64,000 nucleotides of DNA, taken from the NCBI RefSeq assembly GCF_900106975.1, contig NZ_FNNU01000003.1, positions 372,001 through 436,000 on the forward strand. The letters run 5' to 3'. Made by a program: the position numbers and the translations under genes. The notes below the pieces were generated by a model that was given only the letters and a program-made list of their open reading frames with translations, was not told the DNA's origin and ran no database searches. The stretch is from Pseudomonas kuykendallii. GTDB lineage: Bacteria; Pseudomonadota; Gammaproteobacteria; Pseudomonadales; Pseudomonadaceae. This document shows, in pieces, positions 57,194-64,000 of the stretch (position 1 is its first letter; each line of letters begins with the position of its first letter).

Positions 57194-58147
57194 CTAGCCG
57201 CGGCCCTGGAAGGTCTGCCGGTAGGCGCTGGGCGATACGCCGAACGCGCGGCCGAACTGCTGGCGCAGGGATACCGCGGAGCCGAAGCCGGCCAGCCCGG
57301 CGATCGCCTCCACGGAGTGTTCGGTGCCCTCGAGCAGGCGCTGGCTGAGCGCCAGGCGTTCGGCCAGCAGCCAGTCGCCCAGGGTGCTGCCGGTGAGCTG
57401 GCGGAAATGCCGGCTGAAGCTGCGCCGGCTCATCGCGGCCTGCTCGGCGAGGCTGTCCAGCGTGTGCGGCCGATGCAGGCAGGTGCGCACGTCGTCGAGC
57501 AGGCCGCCCAGGCGGTTGTCCCGCGAGGTGGCCGGCAACGGCTGTTCGACGAACTGCGCCTGGCCGCCCTGGCGATGCGGCGCCACCACCAGACGCCGCG
57601 CCACCCGGTTGGCCACCTCCGCGCCCCAGTCCTTGCGCAGCAGGTGCAGGCAGCAATCGAGACCTGCGGCGGTGCCGGCCGAGGTCAGCAGATCGCCGTC
57701 CTCCAGGTAGAGCTTCTCGGCCTCCACCTTCACCGCCGGGAAACGCGCGGCGAAATCCTCGACCCACCCCCAGTGCGTCGTAGCGCGACGCCCGTCGAGC
57801 AGGCCGGCGGCAGCGAGCACATAGGCGCCCAGGCACAGACCGACGATCAGCGCGCCACGCCGGTGGGCGGCGATCAACGCGTCCAGCAGCGCCTGCGGCG
57901 GCCGCTCGTCCGGGTCGCGCCAACTCGGCACGATGATCGTCCGCGCCTCGGCCAGCGCTTCCAGGCCATGGGCGACAGCGATGTCGAAGCCGGCGGTGGT
58001 GCTCAGCCGGCCGCCTTCCGCGGCGCAGACGAGCAGCTCGTAGGCGCCGTCCGCCGGAGGCGTTTCACCGAACACCAGGCAGGGAACGGACAGGTGGAAC
58101 GGGCTGATCTGGTCGAACGCGACCACCACGATGCGGTGCGGCTGCAT
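57194..58147 (-). CDS. GlxA-family AraC-type transcriptional regulator
   Basis: A 317-residue regulator: N-terminal DJ-1/PfpI-like domain (VVVAFDQISPFHLSVPCLVFGE, IVGLCLGAYVLAAAGLL with a Cys elbow) and C-terminal AraC helix-turn-helix (LDSLAEQAAMSRRSFSRHF and VSLRQQFGRAFGVSPSAYRQ). It is divergent from the isochorismatase-like gene, probably its target. Confidence 0.88.
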   Translation of the reverse strand: MQPHRIVVVAFDQISPFHLSVPCLVFGETPPADGAYELLVCAAEGGRLSTTAGFDIAVAHGLEALAEARTIIVPSWRDPDERPPQALLDALIAAHRRGALIVGLCLGAYVLAAAGLLDGRRATTHWGWVEDFAARFPAVKVEAEKLYLEDGDLLTSAGTAAGLDCCLHLLRKDWGAEVANRVARRLVVAPHRQGGQAQFVEQPLPATSRDNRLGGLLDDVRTCLHRPHTLDSLAEQAAMSRRSFSRHFRQLTGSTLGDWLLAERLALSQRLLEGTEHSVEAIAGLAGFGSAVSLRQQFGRAFGVSPSAYRQTFQGRG

Positions 58148-58266
58148 GCAGGAACCCTGCGCGGGGAATTTGGCCCGATTCTATCGAAAGTCGTCGCCCG
58201 GGCCACTCACGACAGGCCTTCCGCGCCGACGACACTGGCGCCCTCACACACAGAGGAGTGCCCCGC

Positions 58267-58896
58267 ATGAGCGCATCACCGAAACGCGCGCTGATCGTCA
58301 TCGACGTCCAGAACGAATACATCACCGGCAACCTGCGCATCGAATACCCCGATGTCGGGCTGTCGCTGCCGAACATCGCCCGCGCCATGGACGCCGCCCG
58401 GACCGCCGGCATCCCCGTGGTGGTGATCCAGCATCTCGAAGCGCCGGACTCGCCGCTGTTCGCCCGCGGCGGCGAGATGGCCGAGCTGCATCCGGACATC
58501 GCCCGCCGCCCCCGCGACCATCACGTGGAAAAGAACCAGGCCAGCGCCCTGGCCGGCACCGACCTCGCCGCCTGGCTGCGCGACCGGCAGATCGACACGC
58601 TGACGGTGGTCGGCTACATGACCCACAACTGCGACCTGGCGACCACGCTGGAAGCCCACCACCTGGGCTGGAACGTCGAGCTGCTGCATGACGCCAGCGG
58701 CTCGCTGCCCTACAGCAACGCCTGCGGCAGCGTCAGCGCCGAGGAGATTCACCGGGTGATGACGGTGGTGATGCACAGCAGCTTCGCCGCCGTGGCGAGC
58801 ACGGCGCAATGGCTGGAAGCGCTGGAAAACGGCACGGCCCTGGAGCCCGGCGACATCCCCAGCTCGAACCAGCGGGCCATCGCCGAGCGCCAGTGA
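58267..58896 (+). CDS. Isochorismatase-like cysteine hydrolase
   Basis: A 209-residue protein with the Asp-Lys-Cys triad: ALIVIDVQNEYITG, the Lys in EKNQASALAGT, and the Cys in GYMTHNCDLAT. It belongs to the cysteine-hydrolase family with nicotinamidases and N-carbamoylsarcosine amidases. The ATG follows GAGGAGTGCCCCGC. A GTG at 58258 is less likely. Confidence 0.87.
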   Translation: MSASPKRALIVIDVQNEYITGNLRIEYPDVGLSLPNIARAMDAARTAGIPVVVIQHLEAPDSPLFARGGEMAELHPDIARRPRDHHVEKNQASALAGTDLAAWLRDRQIDTLTVVGYMTHNCDLATTLEAHHLGWNVELLHDASGSLPYSNACGSVSAEEIHRVMTVVMHSSFAAVASTAQWLEALENGTALEPGDIPSSNQRAIAERQ

Positions 58897-58983
58897 CTCC
58901 GCGAGAAACCGAGGCGCCGCCCTCGCGCCTGCCCGAGGCCGACGCGCCTCGCGATTGAATCCCTTCCCAACCGGTGGTCGGAT

Positions 58984-59015
58984 CGGCGATCCGGCGATCC
59001 GGCGATCCGGCGACC
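58984..59015. repeat. Four tandem copies of an 8-bp unit
   Basis: CGGCGATC repeated three times plus CGGCGACC. It lies in the 398-bp gap between the hydrolase and glpF, which contains no other gene. Confidence 0.75.
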
Positions 59016-59152
59016 GGCACTCAAGCGACCGGCGGCCCGGTCACCGGTGTACCTGCGCGTCGCGGCGCCCGCAAACCGATCCGAACACCTCACCCCGACC
59101 TGGAGCCCGCCTGCGAAAACCGCGGTTGAAACTTGTTCAACCCTGCGGCGTC

Positions 59153-59239
59153 AATGTTCGTATTCAATTATGGAGTGTTCGATTTCTTCGCTTTGACAGG
59201 CCAAAGGTTTAAAATTAAGTTTCATTTACGAAAAACTCC
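59153..59239 (+). promoter_or_regulatory. glpF promoter with GlpR-like operators
   Basis: AATGTTCGTATTCAATTATG (59153-59172) and AGTGTTCGATTTCTTCGC (59175-59192) resemble the GlpR operator ATGTTCG-N4-CGAACAT. TTGACA (59193-59198) with TAAGTT 17 bp later is a possible promoter. A weaker CATTTACGAAAAACT lies at 59223. GlpR is encoded in this locus. Confidence 0.6.
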
Positions 59240-59294
59240 GAACCCTGTTTGCGGTCGGAAAAACAACTACAACAATCGTCAGAGGCTCCCTCGC

Positions 59295-60179
59295 ATGAGT
59301 ACTCCAACCGTTCCGCTTCCGACCCTCAAGGGTCAATGCATCGCCGAATTCCTCGGCACCGCCCTCTTCATCTTCTTCGGCACCGGCTGCGTAGCCGCGC
59401 TCAAACTGGGCGGCGCGAGCCTTGGCCTGTGGGAAATCAGCATCATCTGGGGCGTCGGCGTGAGCATGGCAGTGTACCTCACCGCCGGTGTTTCCGGCGC
59501 GCACCTGAGCCCGGCGGTGTCCATCGCGCTCTGGCTGTTCGGCGGTTTCGAGCGGCACAAGGTGCCGGCGTACATCGTCGCCCAGGTCGCCGGCGCGTTC
59601 TGCGGCGCGGCGCTGGTCTATGGCCTGTACAGCAGCCTGTTTTTCGATTTCGAACAGGCCCACAACATGGTTCGCGGCAGCGTCGACAGCTTGCAGCTGG
59701 CCTCGGTGTTCTCCACCTACCCGCACCCCTCGCTGTCGGTCGGCCAGGCATTCCTCGTCGAGATGGTGATCACTGCGATCCTCCTGGCGATGATCATGGC
59801 GCTCACCGATGACGGCAACGGCCTGCCCCGTGGCCCGCTGGCGCCGCTGCTGATCGGCCTGCTCATCGCCGTGATCGGTGCCTCGATGGGGCCGCTGACC
59901 GGCTTCGCGATGAACCCCGCGCGCGATTTCGGACCCAAGCTGATGACCTACTTCGCCGGCTGGGGCTCCGTGGCCTTCACCGGCAACCGCGACATCCCCT
60001 ACTTCCTGGTCCCGATCTTCGCCCCGATACTCGGCGCCTGCCTGGGCGCCGCCGCCTACAAGGCGCTGATCTGCAAGCACCTGCCCGTAGGTACGGGTGC
60101 CTGCAACACAGTCGAAGAGGCCACCTGGGAAACCGGCGAAAACAACCAGAAAGATGCCCGGGCATCCGAAGCCCGCTAA
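59295..60179 (+). CDS. glpF: Glycerol uptake facilitator (MIP/aquaglyceroporin)
   Basis: A 294-residue six-helix channel admitting glycerol. The first signature reads GVSGAHLSPAVSIAL; the usual Asn of NPA (residue 72) is Ser, codon AGC, one transition from AAC. The second is intact, GFAMNPARDFGP, with the glycerol-type Asp. The N-terminus matches Pseudomonas GlpF. It is the first gene of glpFK; glpK begins 12 bp downstream. Confidence 0.93.
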   Translation: MSTPTVPLPTLKGQCIAEFLGTALFIFFGTGCVAALKLGGASLGLWEISIIWGVGVSMAVYLTAGVSGAHLSPAVSIALWLFGGFERHKVPAYIVAQVAGAFCGAALVYGLYSSLFFDFEQAHNMVRGSVDSLQLASVFSTYPHPSLSVGQAFLVEMVITAILLAMIMALTDDGNGLPRGPLAPLLIGLLIAVIGASMGPLTGFAMNPARDFGPKLMTYFAGWGSVAFTGNRDIPYFLVPIFAPILGACLGAAAYKALICKHLPVGTGACNTVEEATWETGENNQKDARASEAR

Positions 60180-61700
<1,521 letters not shown>

Positions 61701-61718
61701 TCGCCTAACGCAACGAAG

Positions 61719-61754
61719 AAGCCCGGCGCGGAAGTCCTTCCCGCCGGGCTTTTT
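61719..61754 (+). terminator. Terminator of glpFK
   Basis: AAGCCCGGCG / CGCCGGGCTTTTT stem, 19 bp after glpK. Confidence 0.8.
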
Positions 61755-61892
61755 CATGGGTGTCGAGAATTTGCTGTCCATACCGGTGGCGCGCGCCTTC
61801 CCATCGGCGCCAGGGCGGTTTTCCTCGAACAATCTTTAATCGCGCGGCGGACTGCGGCATGCTTCGGGCCACACCAGAATAAGGAAGTCGCA

Positions 61893-62651
61893 ATGAGCTT
61901 GGCCCCCCGCCAGCAGAACATTCTCGAATTGGTACGAGAGCGCGGTTACGTCAGCATCGAGGAGCTGGCTCAACACTTCGCCGTCACCCCCCAGACCATC
62001 CGCCGGGACATCAACCAGCTCGCCGAAGTCGGCCTGCTGCGCCGCTACCACGGCGGCGCGGCGCACGATTCCAGCGTCGAGAACACCGCCTACAGCATGC
62101 GTGCCAGCCAGATGCGCGACGAAAAACGCCGCATCGCCGAAGCCATGGCCACACACGTGCCGGACCAGGCGTCGCTGTTCATCAACATCGGCACCACCAC
62201 CGAAGCCATCGCCCATGCCCTGCTCAATCACCACGGGCTGAAGATCATCACCAACAACCTGCACGTGGCGAACATCCTCAGCGCCAAGGACGACTTCGAC
62301 GTGCTCATCGCCGGCGGCACCGTGCGCAGCGACGGTGGCGTGGTCGGCCAGGCCACCGCGGACTTCATGAAACAGTTCAAGGTCGACTACGCGCTGATCG
62401 GCATCAGCGGCATCGACGAGGACGGCACCCTGCTCGACTTCGACTTCCAGGAAGTGCGCGTCTCCCAGGCGATCATCGACAACGCGCGCAAGGTCTACCT
62501 CGCCGCCGATTCCAGCAAGTTCGGCCGCAGCGCCATGACCCGCCTCGGCTCGCTGGAACAGATCGACAGCCTGTTCACCGAAGCCCGCCCCGAAGAGCCG
62601 TTCGCGCAACTGCTGGCGGCGAACAAGGTCAAGGTCGTCATCGCCGAGTAA
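61893..62651 (+). CDS. glpR: DeoR-family glycerol regulon repressor
   Basis: A 252-residue repressor, released by glycerol 3-phosphate. The N-terminal winged helix [20 protein letters not shown] precedes the DeoR sugar-phosphate domain ([30 protein letters not shown]). Upstream CCTCGAACAATC at 61825 may be an autoregulatory half-site. Between glpFK and glpD, the usual Pseudomonas order. Confidence 0.93.
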   Translation: MSLAPRQQNILELVRERGYVSIEELAQHFAVTPQTIRRDINQLAEVGLLRRYHGGAAHDSSVENTAYSMRASQMRDEKRRIAEAMATHVPDQASLFINIGTTTEAIAHALLNHHGLKIITNNLHVANILSAKDDFDVLIAGGTVRSDGGVVGQATADFMKQFKVDYALIGISGIDEDGTLLDFDFQEVRVSQAIIDNARKVYLAADSSKFGRSAMTRLGSLEQIDSLFTEARPEEPFAQLLAANKVKVVIAE

Positions 62652-62685
62652 TCGCCTGAGCACCGGGCGACCCTGCTCACCTCGT

Positions 62686-62843
62686 CGTAGGGTGGGTTAG
62701 GCGCCCACCGCTGCCGCTGCCTGACACCGCCCGCCACGCGCCGTAACCCACCGGACACGCTGCCGCCGAACACCGCTGGTGGGTTGCGCGGATAAACCTC
62801 GAGCCAGGCGCAAAAACGGAGCGCCGCTCTACCCACCCTACGT
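62686..62843. repeat. REP-like inverted repeats between glpR and glpD
   Basis: CGTAGGGTGGGTTAGGCGCCCACC, a central GTAACCCACC / GGTGGGTTGCGC pair and TACCCACCCTACG form a roughly 150-bp composite of GTAGGGTGGGTT-type palindromes. No gene is seen. Confidence 0.6.
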
Positions 62844-62882
62844 CACGCCGCGTCTCTCGAAACGAAAACCCATCACAACTCA

Positions 62883-63006
62883 AAAGTTCGTATCGATTCG
62901 ATTATTTTCTTTTATCGACGAAATGAACATTTCATCCCTATGAGATGGAATTCTTTTTCGCTACGATGTTCGTATTCGAATATACGCGTTCGTTTTCGAG
63001 GAGATG
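62883..63006 (+). promoter_or_regulatory. glpD promoter region with several GlpR-like operators
   Basis: ATGTTCGTATTCGAATATAC (62966-62985) is an excellent GlpR-type palindrome. Others are AAGTTCGTATCGATTCGA (62884), ATCGACGAAATGAACATTTC (62914-62933) and GCGTTCGTTTTCGAGG (62987-63002), the last overlapping the ribosome-binding site. The cluster predicts strong repression by GlpR. Confidence 0.7.
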
Positions 63007-63009
63007 ACC

Positions 63010-64000
63010 ATGACCGACTCCACCCGCCCGCTCGCCGAGGTTTATGACGTTGCCGTGATCGGCGGCGGTATCAATGGGGTCGGCATCGCCGCCGACGCCT
63101 CCGGCCGTGGGCTCTCGGTCTTCCTGTGCGAACGCGACGACCTCGCCAGCCACACTTCCTCGGCCAGCAGCAAGCTGATCCACGGAGGGCTGCGCTACCT
63201 CGAACATTACGAATTCCGCCTGGTGCGCGAAGCCCTGGCCGAGCGCGAAGTGCTGCTGGCCAAGGCGCCGCACATCGTCAAGCCGATGCGCTTCGTCCTG
63301 CCGCACCGCCCGCACTTGCGTCCGGCCTGGATGATCCGCGCCGGCCTGTTCCTCTATGACAACCTTGGCAAGCGGGAAAAACTGCCGGCCTCGCGCGGCC
63401 TGCGTTTCGATGCGGACAGCGCGCTGAAGCCGGAGATCAAGCGCGGTTTCGAATACTCCGATTGCTGGGTGGACGACGCGCGCCTGGTGGTGCTCAACGC
63501 CATCGCCGCCCGCGAGAACGGCGCGCACATCCATACCCGCACGCAGTGCCTGAGCGCCCAGCGCAGCAACGGTCTGTGGGACGTCGAGTTGCAGCGCGAG
63601 GACGGCAGCCGCTTCTCGATCTGCGCACGCGCGCTGGTCAACGCCGCCGGTCCGTGGGTCGCCAGGTTCATCGGCGAGAACCTCAAGCAGCGTTCGCCCT
63701 ACGGCATCCGCCTGATCCAGGGCAGCCACGTGATCGTGCCGAAGCTCTACGAGGGCGAGCAGGCGTTCATAATGCAGAACGAGGACCGCCGCATCGTCTT
63801 CGCCATCCCCTACCTGGGCCGCTACACGATGATCGGCACCACCGACCGCGAATACACCGGCGACCCGGCCAAGGTGCGCATCAGCGACGAGGAAATCGAC
63901 TACGTGCTCGGCGTCGCCAACGCGCACTTCCGCAAGCAGCTGACCCCGGCCGACGTGCTGCACACCTTCGCCGGCGTGCGCCCGCTGTGCGACGACGAGT
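63010..64000 (+). CDS. glpD: Aerobic glycerol-3-phosphate dehydrogenase, partial
   Basis: 330 residues visible, continuing past the window end. VYDVAVIGGGINGVGIAADA is the FAD fold, SSKLIHGGLRYLEHYEFRLV the family signature, and VNAAGPWV and GTTDREYTGDPAKV the active-site region. A flavoprotein feeding electrons from G3P to quinones at the inner membrane. I chose ATG 63010 over 63004 because GAGGAG lies 6 bp before it. Confidence 0.94.
   Translation, partial: MTDSTRPLAEVYDVAVIGGGINGVGIAADASGRGLSVFLCERDDLASHTSSASSKLIHGGLRYLEHYEFRLVREALAEREVLLAKAPHIVKPMRFVLPHRPHLRPAWMIRAGLFLYDNLGKREKLPASRGLRFDADSALKPEIKRGFEYSDCWVDDARLVVLNAIAARENGAHIHTRTQCLSAQRSNGLWDVELQREDGSRFSICARALVNAAGPWVARFIGENLKQRSPYGIRLIQGSHVIVPKLYEGEQAFIMQNEDRRIVFAIPYLGRYTMIGTTDREYTGDPAKVRISDEEIDYVLGVANAHFRKQLTPADVLHTFAGVRPLCDDE

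Overview
The window is about 64 kb of a GC-rich gammaproteobacterial chromosome, almost certainly a Pseudomonas. Supporting this are the dcd-apbC-metG-Rnf-nth-PA3496-like block, the PA3286/PA3287-like pair, the glpF-glpK-glpR-glpD locus and many short REP-like palindromes. A complete zeaxanthin-glucoside carotenoid cluster points to a yellow-pigmented species. That species-level inference rests on gene content alone.

Layout. 1-2351: cinA-like fragment, a cyclodeaminase-like gene and rimO. 2490-about 12430: a sedentary chromosomal integron between rimO and pgm. It has a frameshifted integron integrase (minus strand), an attI region, then AT-richer cassettes all reading rightward. Twelve recognisable attC sites follow, then at least two decayed attC-like sites fused to REP/MITE-like elements. 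Cassettes carry an Imm45-like protein, a HEPN-like protein, an AbiV-type abortive-infection protein (frameshifted), a GNAT acetyltransferase, two lipoproteins, small membrane or exported proteins and unknowns. 12559-15180: pgm and a LysE/RhtB exporter. 15193-22952: carotenoid cluster with crtE divergent from fni-crtX-crtY-crtI-crtB and crtZ convergent at the end. Three 11-bp-spaced TGTACA-like repeats lie in the crtE/fni intergenic region.

22953-33955: dcd, a HerA-like ATPase, apbC, metG, then a compact and atypical Rnf-like operon (A, B, D, G, E, no rnfC) translationally coupled to nth. 33956-44995: azoR, a LysR regulator, ppiA, an ABC exporter, a FemAB/GNAT-like protein, a porin, a KAS-III-like enzyme, an ankyrin protein and a diguanylate cyclase. 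45073-58896: glutamate-synthase-like FMN protein, FNT-family channel, periplasmic binding protein, small envelope proteins, an amidotransferase-like protein, LysR, HIT, GST and GNAT proteins, beta-carbonic anhydrase with a SulP transporter, a GlxA-type regulator and an isochorismatase-like hydrolase. 58897-64000: glycerol regulon glpF-glpK-glpR-glpD (glpD cut by the window end) with several GlpR-like operators.

The most unusual parts are the decaying integron with defence-like cassettes, its fossil attC/MITE junctions, the candidate light/B12-type operator of the carotenoid cluster, and the RnfC-less Rnf operon whose RnfB carries an Ala-rich repeat tail.
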